DNA of 64,000 nucleotides from Cylicocyclus nassatus. Lineage: Eukaryota; Nematoda; Chromadorea; Rhabditida; Strongylidae. Shown here piece after piece: positions 36,892-48,746 of the stretch (position 1 is the first letter of the stretch; the number at the start of each line of letters is the position of its first letter). The notes under the pieces are model-generated. The model saw nothing but the letters and a program-made list of their open reading frames with translations, was not told the origin of the DNA and did not search any database. Where the stretch lies: assembly GCA_958299035.1 (NCBI GenBank), contig CATQJL010000305.1, positions 65,243,618 to 65,307,617 on the forward strand, written 5' to 3'. The position numbers were made by a program, and so were the translations under genes.

Positions 36892-38455
36892 TATAATCGA
36901 AATTAGCTTGGAACACTGAGTCCAAATTTGTTGTTTCTAGCTGCGAATCATTATTCCAAAGACAGTTACGAGCTTTTGACTACGCGCCGTTGACGCACTA
37001 CTGAACATGGGAAGTTAGCCTATAAATAGAAATATGCTAGAAATGCTGGAATATTGAAATAACATCGAGTCAAGTCTTTTGGTGCTGATAGGCAGCATTA
37101 TGCATGTGCACTACCTCTGAATGTAGTAAACTGTAATAATAAACTTTGCACAGGAACAAGCCCATAACCCTGTTCAGAATAACGCTTCGCACCTAGCAAC
37201 AAGATATTTAGATTCAGCGTCTCAAATCGATTTCAAAAACAGGTGTTGTTTTTTGAAAGTCGACCTGAGTTAGGTGACTCCTTGAGTGTAGTTGCTGTAG
37301 GCGAAAAATGCAGTAATCGAGGAATTTGGATTTTCTTTCTCTGTTGTTTGAAGTTCTTATTTGACACATTGGCGACCAAGGCCTTTCACGGACCAGTCAA
37401 TTTTTTGAGTAAAATCACGTATAATCTCATCTACAATATATTTACAGTAGCGCTGAAAGGCTGACAAGAGCAGTGAAGATCAACCATGTATGTCAAGCTA
37501 TCAAGCTTCAATGTGTTTCTGGCGTAGCCAACATAGTGTAGTGTTTTGTACTGAGTGAAAGGAACCAAGTCAGCTCATCTTTGAGCCAGCTGACCATGCT
37601 CGAAATGACTATGTCACTTATAGCACAACATTTGGAAACCTCAGAATTCGCCAACACTCGGTACACAGGGGTTTGTTTGACATGTTGGTTACCCTATTTT
37701 GTGGTACATAAGCGGCACTTTTCGAATTTTCAAACGAACTGCTTGGCCGCTTTACTTGCTTCGGAAAGCGATCTCCTTATGCCGCACAATTCTATCAAGC
37801 AATACGCAGCACCGTATAAGACCCTTTAATCGCGAAGTCTTTTGGCGTGTTTGGGCTGGCTAATTTCAGAAAAAATCGCCCGCGGCATATACATCTAAAA
37901 ATATGGTATCAAAATAATACCCGTTTCATATTGTGGTGCTTCACGGTCATGTATACGATAGGTCCGCAATAGATCGGTGAAGTCCATTCAGCGGACGGCC
38001 ACGCCCCGCTCGGCCCTCGTCCGGAGGCCCCGTAGAAGCAACACGGACGTTGTTCCTTTCTTAGCTTTTTTTCACAAAGTAAGACAGGAACATTGGAGAA
38101 TGTCGACGGAGAAGTAACGTTCAAGAGAGAAAGAAGAAGCCGACTTTGAGGAGATCTTCAGGATTTGGCTGAGTAGGTCCTTGGGTAAAAGACATGAAAC
38201 TGCATTATTCCTCATATCTATGAGATACGGCTCAACTTTGAGTGTGCAACAAGGCACAGCTAACTTCCATTTTGTAAAAAGCGTTATACTGTCTACTCTA
38301 GTCTGTTGGGAGGGCCATTTTTGAGGATCATCGATTGATTCGTTCCACCTTTGTACAAGCTGTCAAACTTCCTTGGAAATCTTACCTAAGACTGACTGAA
38401 ATCTTACCTAAGTGACTGGAATTTCGAAGATTGCTATTACGAATCAAACCCTTAA

Positions 38456-38762
38456 AGGCAGCGGACAGGCAAAATGGACCCCTGTCAGATTTTGGTAGTT
38501 TCGGGTAGTGGACCCCCCAAGTACACCGTAGCCCCAACCCCACATTCCAATTCATGCGCTAAGTCCTGAAAAAAGCGCTTCAAAACTCCACCAGCCCCGC
38601 CCACTTCCATTGAGTGGGCGTTATTGGTGGAAGTTTGAAGCGCTTTTTTCAGGACTTAGCGCATCAACTGGAAGTTGGGGTTGGGGCTACGGCGTAATTG
38701 GGGGGTCCACTACCCGAAACTACCAAAATCTGACAGGGGTCCATTTTGCCTGTCTACTGCCT
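38456..38762. mobile_element. piggyBac-like palindromic MITE, 307 bp
   Basis: The ends AGGCAGCGGACAGGC and GCCTGTCTACTGCCT form a near-perfect palindrome with arms of about 140 bp around a centre near 38605. It is flanked by TTAA at 38452-38455 and 38763-38766. The right TTAA is shared with the next element. Confidence 0.8.
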
Positions 38763-38766
38763 TTAA

Positions 38767-39281
38767 AGGCAGCGTACACCCAAAGGTTGGGTTACCCAGT
38801 TTTTACACCGTGTATATACAGGGCCCAGAAGAAGACCAACTGCGTTGGTTCGGTCTCCCAATGTTGCTTCTGAGCGGAGAAAACTCGCCTGATTATTCTT
38901 TCACTCCGCCTCCTTCGGACGAATCTACGACAGCGTAAGCTGCAGTTGCAGTTGCTGTTGCTGTTGCAGCTTCTGTTGCATCTGCAACTGCAGTTGCAAC
39001 AGTGCAGTTGCTTTTTGCGGTCCGCCTTCTTCTGACGACGAACCACGACAGCATACGCAGCAGTTGCAGTTGCAACTGCAAGCTGTCATGCTGTTGCAGC
39101 TGCTTGCATGCCGACGGGGAGGAGCAGTTCGAAACTCGTCCGCCCTTGAAGAGAAGGTCCCCGGAAATCGCGGTTTTTTAAGACACTTGGAGAATTTTAA
39201 TGTCATAACTTTAATCAGGGGCACGGAAAGGCCCCAAAATGACCAAAACATCGAAGGCGAAATTTTGGGTGTACGCTGCCT
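38767..39281. mobile_element. piggyBac-like MITE, 515 bp, adjoining the previous one
   Basis: The ends AGGCAGCGTACACCCAAA and TTTGGGTGTACGCTGCCT are flanked by TTAA (38763-38766, 39282-39285). The interior carries a tract of GCAGTTGCAACTGC-type repeats at 38937-39110 that folds on itself and creates false open frames. Confidence 0.8.
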
Positions 39282-39285
39282 TTAA

Positions 39286-40240
39286 GGTAGTCCGAAAGTA
39301 ATGGGCACTCAAGAAGTAGTAGCAGTTTTCTCAAGGAATGGATTCAATGCTTGATCAATGATGTCAGAACAATTGATCACGCTCATTTAAAGCCTTCATA
39401 AGGTCAATTACAACTGCTAAATTTTATCACTGCTCATATGCGAAGTCAGTATCTTTGAGCAATTACGAGTATGCAGTATTTGCGCAGAATGAATTCACTT
39501 GATGTAACAGTGCTCTGCAATGGTTGAGAAGAAAGACAAAAAAAAACTGCGATAGCTTTGCAGTACCAGCGTTTTGAAGGCAGTATCTCGGCAAATCCTC
39601 AACGTGGGAATGTCTTCCTTGCCTGGGGCATCCGGTGCGCTGATCCCAAACAAATTCACTTTGAAATGCGCGAATATGACAAAATTTTACGAAATCCCCT
39701 TCGAACCTTTTCAGGAAGTCAACTAAACCAACTTGTGTTTTTTCGAACCCACGAAAACGCTATCCCCTTTCTTTTTGCCCCATAAACGAGTCCAGTCTGC
39801 TTCTAAACGATCTATGCTGGGCCCTGATGCTGATGAGGATGCGGCGCTCTGGTCTGTTTTCATACCTCGGTAAGCAACCCATTGCATCAAAATTGTAATG
39901 TGTTTAGTTTTGTAGAGCCACTGCCTTCAAGATAAAAGTTACTCATGAGCAATTCCGAATGGAAGGCTACTTGTTATCTATTTCTTTGTATGTGGACTCA
40001 TATTTTTGGGTCAGCATCTGACAGAGACTCCGCTCTCTATCCTTCTATGTGCGGCACACCCCAGATTTCGATTTCACTCATCTTCAGAGATTTTATGTAT
40101 GCAGGAGTGTTTGTTTCTCTATATGTCTGTATGTCATTTGTATGTCTGTATGTGAGTATGTAAGGATTCCAAAGTTTACCTTTATCGATTTTATCTACTT
40201 TTGCAAACTTTGAACCATTGGGCTGATTGCTACAGAAGTG
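39286..40240. other. Intergenic stretch with eroded hAT-like remnant
   Basis: Around 39545-39825 the words CCCCTTTCTTTTTGCCCC and CTGGGCCCTG resemble the hAT family interior and end, so a decayed copy is likely. No gene is seen in the rest. Confidence 0.35.
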
Positions 40241-40243
40241 TAA

Positions 40244-40458
40244 AGGGCCGGGCATACTTCACGCGATTTCAGTCGCCACGCGATTTGGCAATATTCCAAC
40301 TAGCCATAACTTTTTGTAAGCACATTTCAAATGTACAGAAAAGATAGGGCATTTTATCAATCTATGTAAATTATACGCACTGTGCATGTGCAGTTTGCTT
40401 GTGTTGGATCTGTAAACTTCTGGCGAATTGCCAAATCGCGTGAAGTATGCCCGGCCCT
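40244..40458. mobile_element. AGGGCCGGGC MITE with TAA duplication, 215 bp
   Basis: The best-preserved copy of its family: AGGGCCGGGCATACTTCACG at the left and the inverse at the right, flanked by TAA (40241-40243, 40459-40461). It serves as the reference for the interrupted copy at 14494-14945. Confidence 0.85.
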
Positions 40459-40503
40459 TAAGTTTTCATTGCCGTTATCGATTTTATCATTTGCAATTGA
40501 GCT

Positions 40504-41103
40504 ATGAGGAGGGGGATTGGCACACGCGGGTTATTAAACATGCTGATAACGAAAAACGTCGGCAGAGAGCTGGCGTATAGAAGAGGGGCAGGGAAAGGGA
40601 AATGTTGTTTAAAAACAGAAAATTGTGACCTTCATTATGGTGTAATAATTGCACGTTTTGAGCTGGTATGCCAACAGCACTTACAAAACTGCTCACCTAA
40701 TAAAGAAATCAAGTTTATGACCATTCTCCGTTTTGTCCCTTTTCTTAGACGGAGTTTTCAATTTCTAGATTCTCTCCGGGACTCCTCAGTAAGGAGAGAG
40801 GGTCTAGAATGTTTTGAATTTTTTTGGAAAAATACTACTTGTTCCTTCTTCCGAATATTTTCTCCTTTATTCGGACATTCACGAAATGTTGTGATGTATG
40901 TTAAAAACGTGTCTAGACGGCCTGGTATTTTTTATGATATGTATGATTATGATGTATATCATTCGTTTCCTTCTTATTCGGTTGGTGCGGATTGGTTGCG
41001 AATGAATATGAAGCTATTATTTGTTTGCGTCAATTATTTGCCACATTTAGGAAGATTTGTGATCAAATATATTTATTTATATGGAATGCATGGGTTTATG
41101 TGA
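40504..41103 (+). other. Orphan open frame, 199 codons, unknown
   Basis: It starts MRRGIGTRGLLN and ends YLYGMHGFM, with many aromatic residues and no recognised domain. It is longer than expected by chance in AT-rich DNA but shows no conserved motif, and the sequence is T-rich, which favours long frames. No splice context ties it to a neighbour. It may be a fragment of an unrecognised gene or spurious. Confidence 0.2.
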
Positions 41104-41225
41104 GCTTTGGAAATAGAAGATGTTATTTTGTTAGAGGTATATCTTTAAGCTGTAAATTTTCAAATTTTGACTGTGTAAAATCAGTAATATATGTACATGC
41201 TCGAGCTATTCTCTTGCTTTACTGA

Positions 41226-43150
41226 TTGGTAAGATTTGATCCCAAGACTGCTTATCTGTGTTAGAATCCTCAACAGAAAACCAGAGGATGACTCTCATTT
41301 GAACTAACTGCGGTGTTGGAGCGATGAGCTGAAATCGTCACATTTGAAAGTGCCAAAGGCATGCTACCGTGCAGGGCTTGCTGATCCAAAAATTTTTTTT
41401 CAAATTTGAATAGTTACAAATGTTTTCCTGCTTATACAACAAATTAGTCAAATGATTTTACAACTTGTGAATTTCTTTAAGAAGTGATGTAGCTACACGA
41501 GGGTCCACTCAACTCTATCGGTTCTTTGTAAGTATTTGTTGATTTCACTTCAAAGGTAATGTACAAGGTAACTCATAAAAGTGATGGTACTTTTCGGGAA
41601 TCGTTTGTGATATTCATATCTTTAATAGAGCCCATGAGCACCAAAGATAAACCCTACGATTTGCATTTGCAGAAGTTGTCAGTTTCAATACAGTCACACT
41701 TCAACCATAAACGAGTATGAACTAGCTAACAACTAGATCAGCACAATTTAACAGACACTACAATGTGTTCGCTACACTTCAACACAAATAATTTGATAAT
41801 ATTAGTGACAATGTAGTCTGTGCAGTCAGACACTTGAACCAGTTCTCAGTGACAAAAGCCGCACAAATTGCAGGCCGTTAAGTTGCAGCCAGACCAATAC
41901 AAAACAACACAACGTTACTGATCCTAAGGTGCTGAAAATTGGACCTTGAAACCTTTTACATCAACTGACACTTTTTTGATTTTCCTCCAGCAAAGAATAG
42001 GAATCTACTGGTTTGAGAGTTCGTCCATACCCCTTTGCATTCAAACTTGAGTGGAAAAAAAATAAAACGAGCTGTTTATATACCTAGACGTTCTTTTTCG
42101 TTATTCAGTTGGTGATATCGTCACCAGACGTCCATTCGCTATCAGCTCGTCAAAGGTCTCTTTATATTCTTTTGAGATAAGAATAGGCATTTTTAAATTC
42201 TTTTCGCTAGGTTGCTATATCTAATGGAACGGCTATTCCTTAGCTTTCCTATCAAGCAAAGATACAAGATTTACATATTTGATCTTCGATATACAAATTT
42301 GCACGCGGCTAATTGTCATCAGATCAGCATCAATAATCGAATCAAGGTCTTAGGCTGTCCTTTCTGTTTATGTCAAACAATGATGTGATAAAAGACGTAG
42401 ACTACAAGTAGCATCCATAAATACTGTTTGAGTCATTGAGTTCGAGAGAAGGAGATTTTCTTCGAATTTTACACCTGCTGACCTCCCTATATCATACCCT
42501 GCCAGCACCTCAGCCTTACTTTCATGCTTTTTTCCTTAAAAAAATCTAACAATGAGAGATATTTGCAACTGTAACAGCATTACTACTGTACAAGTCGAGA
42601 CCAGTTTTTGATTACAACCTAGAAATCATGTTGATTCGGATCAAAAGTGATTTTTTTAGCAGTCATGATTGTTCCCGATTTTTATGTCCGCTAAAAACTC
42701 CCTAAAATTCCGAACCCTTCGTTTTTATCTAGCGTAACATCCTTGAGAGTTTCATCACCTTACAGGGAAATTTAAGTTACATAAAATATAAGGCAATAAA
42801 TGTTTAAAACTTATTTTTCAGCTAAAATTGCCTTTCACCGCTTCTTGAAATGACCTCTCTAGAGCATTCAGTTTCAATGGAACTGCACAAAGCAAATTGC
42901 AACAAACACTACAAAATCTTCGAAATTCGAAATCAAAGACGTTCAATATTACACTAGCGATACAAAACATCTAATCTAGAATTTGGACAAGGTCACACGA
43001 ATTATAAAGAGTTTGCGGTGCTTGTCTGTCAATATCCATTCTGGTGAGCAGGTCTACAAAGAGCTGTAAACTTCTCACTTTTCACTTCACCTTACCACTT
43101 CCTTCGAAAGAATCACTGTGTACTCATTCACATACATATTTCTTCTTCAG
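41226..43150. other. Intergenic region upstream of the UGT gene
   Basis: AT-rich, with no gene or element recognised in about 1.9 kb. It presumably holds the promoter of the downstream glycosyltransferase gene. Confidence 0.5.
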
Positions 43151-43197
43151 CGAACTCTTCGCCATGGTAGCTTTTCTCATTAATTATAACTGTAGAC
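43141..43197 (+). promoter_or_regulatory. Candidate trans-splice acceptor sites before UGT start
   Basis: A polypyrimidine-rich TTTCTTCTTCAG ends at 43151 and a second AG (CTGTAG) ends at 43195, two bases before the chosen ATG at 43198. Nematode mRNAs commonly receive a spliced leader at such sites. Using the upstream site would leave an out-of-frame ATG at 43163, so the downstream one fits the start better. This is inference from sequence only. Confidence 0.35.
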
Positions 43198-46100
43198 ATG
43201 CTGCCGCTCGCCTTACTGCTATTCGTAGTCTACTCCTGTGAACCATACAAAATTCTTGTCGTCAATCCCAAGATGGCGTACAGCCACATGAATTTCATGG
43301 GAAAAATTGCTGATGTCCTCGTGGATGCCGGGCATGATGTGGTGTGTTGCTATAAAAGACATTCTTTGATTATACACAATTTGAACCACACAATCAAATA
43401 TCGCCTCAGAAGAAACAGTGGTTACTCATGGCAAGATCAGAAACTCATAAACGACAGAAATGTTAAAAAGAAGGGACTGATGTACTTTTCCGTTATCCGG
43501 ACCCATGTTTTTATAGGGCTCTCATATAATACGTTCTTTAGTCTACAAATAATTTTTCATAGATTCTACCGGGATTGCCTCCTTGCCATGTGTTACAGAG
43601 ACTTGACATGTTCTAGTCCATTTTGACATGTTTTTTTTTCGAAAACATTTCCGGTGAGGTAAAATAGATTTGTGATTACTTAAAAGCTGTTTAACTGTTT
43701 TTTTTTACAAAAGCACAACAATCTTGAACTCATTTCAAAAGATTTTGATCGCCTTCAGAAGTGATTCAAGAATATCTTTTTCTTTGAACCATTCACCATG
43801 CGTATTTAGCCAGGAAGGACTATGAATGATAGCTTGAAGTACCTTGTGCTTATTTCGCCTCTTAAATGAGGGAATCCTAGCCCACTTCTCATATGGTACA
43901 AGGATACAAGCAATATGCTTCTTTAGAAAATTGGGTCCGTACAATGGAAAAGTACCAGAACTGATTCAAAACTCGCTAGCTCATATTTTAGGTGACACTA
44001 CAGCCTGTGCTTGCACCACATCCGAACAACGGCACTAAGAGATCACGACTGATTCAAGTGCAGCCTCAACAAGACCTTGCTCCATTGGTGGCCAAGATGC
44101 TGAAAGATCACGAAAGCAAATGGACGGACAGCGTTTCGAATCCAATATTATTTCTTAAAGTATGTGCTACATAAGGCCTAAGGCATACTTCACGCGATTC
44201 CAGTCGCTGCGCGATCTGGCACTGCAGCGACTCCTCGTAACTGGTCGTTACCGCGTTTTGCATGGGCCAGAATTGAAGCTTTTGCTATAACCTACGGTAG
44301 CTACGCGTCTATGCACTTAGGACCCGCACCGATTGATCTGTAAATATCTGGCAAACTGCCAAGTCGCGTGGATGTAGCGATTTGACGAATCGCGCTAGGT
44401 ATGCCTTAGGCCTAAGAGCAATAAGAACTAGCTGTGCTATGTTATGGCAATCTTCTGATTTTATAATGTTACTCCGCGTTTTCAGGGTATACCTATGATA
44501 AAGGAATTTTTCAAGGCCATGGCGAGAAGTACGTGATTCCTTACATTGGTATTCAGTCATAATCTCTGTAAAGTTACAGCGCTCCTCAATGACGATCAAT
44601 TGCTGCAGCAATTGAAGTCTGAAAACTTTGATGTCGGCATCACGGAGCTGTTCGAGTTCTCCGGCTTTCGTAAGTTAAAGAGTTTGATATTGTGGATGCT
44701 TTGAAATAGTTTGCTTTTCCAGCGGTGTTTGAGGCGATTGGATTGAAAAACATAATTGGTGCACATTCGATGGGTTTGTTTGAAGGCTCCGCTTATGCTA
44801 TTGGCGTCCCGGTGATTCCTAGCTACGTGCCAGGTAGGGCTAACAAAAGTCACTGATGCCAAAAAGAATTTGCACTCAGTTGAATTGCCAACTGGACGAC
44901 TTAAAATTTCGAAGACTCGCAATATATCAAGATGCGTTGATGAAAATGATGATGATCACGATAAAAACGTGTTCACATGTATTTCGCTCCAGAAACCTGC
45001 TTTGAGTAGGAAAATTTTCTGCAGTTTCTCAGCTGGATTGGAAGCGACGGGATTTCGTCTACCTTCTTTATGGTTTTTGACGTGAGCAAAAGAAAAAATC
45101 TGACTTTTTGCTGCTAAAGCAAATCCGACATTGACTTAATCAGAAGCCTAAGCTTCAGTTTCTGCCCTAAAACCCTTTATGCTTCGTCATTATGACCTCA
45201 AGATATAGTGGAAGCATTCGTTACACAAGGTAAATCTGTACGAAATACTCACTAATGTTTACGAAATTGCCCTTTGCTTCTTTTTCGAATCATGAAATAT
45301 GCGACGTAATAATGGTGTTACTCTCTTCCAAAATAGCTTCCAAGTGCTACCTCACTCAAAATTTTGACAGTAGTCATTTAATAGATAGTGGATACAGCTT
45401 GTATTGTATGTTAGCACATGGCTTTTTTGAAAAATTTGGTTAGAGCCATATTAGCTTTGGTGCTTGTCGCAATCAGCGTCTGCAGGGTGATTTCCGTAAT
45501 TACACTCAAATGCTAGGATTTCTAGAAAGTTGTAACCATTAAATACGGTCTCCTCTTCGTAAAAAAATGCCTTGACTTTACTTAGTGCTTCTGAGGGCAT
45601 CGCAGAAGAAGTGTGAAGGCAGAAATTTCAGCTCCGGATTGCAGCAATGTCAATGTCGGATTTAACTCAGTAGCAAAATGTCTGATTTTTTCCACAATGC
45701 TCACGTTAAAAAGCATCCAGAAGGTGGATGAAACACAACCGTCACTTCCACTCCAGCTGAGAAACCGCAGAACGTTCTACTCAAAGCAGGTTTCTGGAAC
45801 GAAATACATAACGAACATAGCGAAATAATTTCATAACGAAATACGTGAAAGCATTTTCAAGGCAAAAACGCGATAATCGATTTTTTGGAGGCACGACAGT
45901 TTGACTAAGGCAACTGTTTAACACTTATAAGTGTCTATCATAAAAAATTTTGGAAGCTAGGAAGTGCTTCGATCAGCAAAAACCCAGATGGACCTATAAT
46001 TTCGACTAGCCTTCAAGCCCAGTCTTTTCATCTTTGATTTTTTCTTGAATAACCAAACGAAAACGAGACCCGTCTTGGTGACTCTTAGTAGGCTGATAAA

Positions 46101-48426
46101 CATCTAGCTGCACCAAATTTTGGAAGATTTTATTGAGAACAGAGTGAGTTATGGCATTTTCTAGAGTGGACCTACTTTTGTTCACCATTGTATCTAAAGA
46201 AATTTCCATGCGCTCTGGGAATGCCTCTCTGGAAAGTGTAAATATAAGCAAATAAAAAAATATAAATATCGTAACTTCCAGCTTCACTAGGAATCACAGA
46301 CGATTCTTCATCGTTCTTAACTCGCGTTAAAAGTATCGTCTATACATATCTTTCCTATCATTTCCAAAACAGCGCTGCAAGCGGTGTTGACGAGGTTATG
46401 TTTGAAAAGCTCGGAAAATCTGCCACTCCCATATGGGTAAGTCAATGTCCCTGCCATGCCTAGTCAAATGTTTATCATTAAAGGATAGCGTGTCAAATAT
46501 GACGTGGTTGCTCACAAATGTTGATCCGTTGTTTGACTTCGCAAAACCAACCTTGAATAAAGTTGTGGATATCGGTGGAATTGGAGTTCATGAGGCGAAA
46601 CCACTTGAAAAGGTGCTTATACCTCAAGACTACGAAGTGAAGTAGTTTATCCGTTAGAAATAATTCAAAACACATCTTTAACTATATATCTCATCCCATA
46701 AAAGAAAAATGAAGCAGCTCAAAAAATTGCTTTTTAGAATTGGAACGACGTTATGAACCTACGTTCTCGTACCATACTCATCTCTTTTGGATCCGTTTTG
46801 AGGAGTGCAAGCATGCCGGAAGCTTACAAACAATCCGTTATAAATCTTATAAAATTGTGAGTTTTAGAGGGGGTTTTTTTGAGAAACTACGAGTTACAAT
46901 CACCTTCTAGGAATCCTGATATAACGTTTATATGGAAGTATGAGGAGCCGGAAAGTGCAGTATTTGCAGACGGATTGGAAAATTTGGTAATGTCAAAGTG
47001 GACCCCTCAGACAGACTTACTCGGTAAATAAGAATATTAAATATTAATAAAATAGCTAGTTCGAATAGGTGGATTTCCCAACTGTTTGAATTTAGCCGAC
47101 GATCGTCTGACACTTTTCGTCACACATGGCGGCGCTGGCAGCTTGTTTGAAAGTGCTACTTATGGCAAACCTTTGGTTGTCGTACCATTATTTGGTGACC
47201 AAGTTCGAAATGCACTATTAGTCGAGAAGTTTGGATTTGGTGGGTTTGAATGCATTTACGTCTAACTTAGAACCACCACTCTTCCCCGTCAGAAGACTTA
47301 ACCTAAGAATTCTAGCATAAAAATATCTGCTGAAAATACTTATAACCTTCGGATCTTTAACGACGACGTAAAAGAAACCACAAAAAGCACACATCAGAAA
47401 TGTTGCGAGCTGTTTTCTGAGCTATGTGCAGGGAAATTAGATGTCGAAAATAGATCTGTCACTTCCTCCGTTCCTGAAATCAAAAACTCCAAGATTTCCA
47501 CGGATCGATAGTTTAGCAAACTGAATGGAATTGATACAGCACTAATTAAGATTTCAGTAGCACATGCACTTTTTATCGAACACTATCAAAAATATAAAGA
47601 AAAATTCGGTACAAATGTGAACGAACTTATTAGTAAATACTCTCTTTACATTCTGCAAACATTAGATTTCTTGCGTTGGCTGAAGGGTTGGTGCTAACTT
47701 CTCGAAAATCAAATGCTCAAACAAACCTGCTTTTTCTTACTTCGATTGTTCATTCCCAATGATGATGTAAGCTTGAAATACAGGAAGTATCTTCCTTTTC
47801 TGTAGCAGCCTCACATGTACCATTTCGGCACCTTGAATAAAAAAAGAATTTCATCTCGTGTTCCGTCCTGTCAAAATTTTATGCGTGGGACATTCGAGTC
47901 TCACTTTTTAGTAAATAATCTCACTTGCACTCCCCCGCCTTCTCCTTGGCTGCAATAAAGGAGCGTTTGATTTTGGTACTCAATAGATCAATTTGTTTGC
48001 TTCAGGCATGATGCTGGATAAATCGAATCTCAAATATGTGGATGCCTTACGGAATGCTGTTAAAACGATTCTTGAAGATAATAAGTTGGTTCACCTTTCC
48101 AAAATGTTTTTGTAAACATTCTGAAAAACATTCTGCAATCAAACTACTTAAGGTACACTGTCGCTGCTCGTCGAATCCAAAATCTCCTTGCCAAACGACC
48201 GTTCTCTCCCGAGCAGAAACTAGTGAAAACTGTGGAATTAGCCGCTGAGTTTGGCCATATGCCTGAGTCTCTTGTTGCAGGACGAAAGCTTAGCTTCGTA
48301 GCTTATCATAATTTGGACATATTTCTGTTATTCGCTGGAATATGTCTTTTTACTGTTTTCTTTCTTTTATACGTTGCAAAGAGGCTCTTAGGAATTGTAA
48401 ACGTTAAGAAAATTAAGGCACAATAA
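43198..48426 (+). CDS. UDP-glycosyltransferase (UGT family), 490 aa, 12 exons
   Basis: It transfers a sugar from a UDP-sugar to small hydrophobic compounds at the ER membrane (family knowledge). Exons: 43198-43341, 43992-44159, 44486-44528, 44580-44669, 44723-44833, 46373-46436, 46489-46612, 46738-46856, 46911-47023, 47096-47239, 48006-48084, 48153-48426. All phases match and the total is 491 codons with TAA. Seen: signal peptide MLPLALLLFVVYSCEP; acceptor-domain YSHMNFMGKIAD with the expected His; GVPVIPSYVPG; donor-domain WTPQTDLLADDRLTLFVTHG and PLFGDQVRN, which fit the UGT signature; a C-terminal membrane helix; and a KxKxx-type tail (KIKAQ). Exon 6 (64 bp) is open but reads unlike a UGT linker. 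The protein is about 35 residues shorter than the usual 525 or so there. Intron 2 holds a MITE and intron 5 a decayed fold-back. Confidence 0.85.
44175..44412. mobile_element. GGCCTAAGGC MITE in UGT intron 2, 238 bp
   Basis: The ends GGCCTAAGGCATACTTCACG and the inverted TAGGTATGCCTTAGGCC are flanked by TAA (44172-44174, 44413-44415). It is inserted 13 bases after the exon 2 donor. Confidence 0.85.
44960..46190. mobile_element. Decayed fold-back element in UGT intron 5
   Basis: Two inverted arms (about 44962-45135 against 45690-45800, and further sequence to about 46190) are homologous to the Tc1-type fold-back at 54048-55599, including GTATTTCGCTCCAGAAACCTG and AGAGTGGACCTA. The terminal CAGTGCTGGCC is no longer recognisable at either end. 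Confidence 0.6.
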
Positions 48427-48680
48427 TGTAGATAGGACAGCAAACTGAGGAGTTCATGTAAATATATAGCTGTTGAAGCACTATTTATTATGTTGCACAT
48501 TGCCTTATTTGCTAGCTCAAATTGCACATTAGAACCTTCATTACTTAGCCAAAGGCAAAAACGTCTGTGCTCATATATCTGTTTTGGCTAATAGCATTTC
48601 TCTTCTATTTCACAAACTTTTGCTTATTTTCATCAGACTTTATTCTTGTTAGAATGATGCTTTAGGGTTGTATTAACGTG

Positions 48681-48686
48681 AATAAA
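48681..48686 (+). terminator. Candidate UGT polyadenylation signal
   Basis: An AATAAA lies 255 bases after the UGT stop codon and before the fold-back at 48747. No closer canonical hexamer was noted, but weaker variants could be used. Confidence 0.35.
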
Positions 48687-48746
48687 TTTGTACCTAACCT
48701 CCTTGATTGTACGCTCAATCTACTTGTTGAAATCATTATTAGGTTG

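Larger units (their letters stand above)
35295..38200. repeat. Tandem segmental duplication, unit 3 (truncated)
   Basis: Third unit, beginning at tRNA-Sec copy 3. It matches the first part of units 1 and 2 (35450-36170 with 24960-25730; 37260-37560 with 25740-26050; 37560-38190 with 2460-2850) and then stops. It lacks the zinc-finger relic and the RS-rich gene. Sequence beyond about 38.2 kb is not repeated elsewhere in the window apart from mobile elements. Confidence 0.75.

Noticed and set aside
38792..39251. Overlapping Cys/Gln/Leu-rich frames around CAACTGCAG repeats
   Set aside because: They come from the self-complementary repeat tract inside the piggyBac-like MITE.
44870..45085. Extra UGT exon (HSVELPTGRLKIS...)
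   Set aside because: The frame runs into sequence homologous to the Tc1-type fold-back at 54.4 kb and lacks UGT motifs and suitable splice sites.
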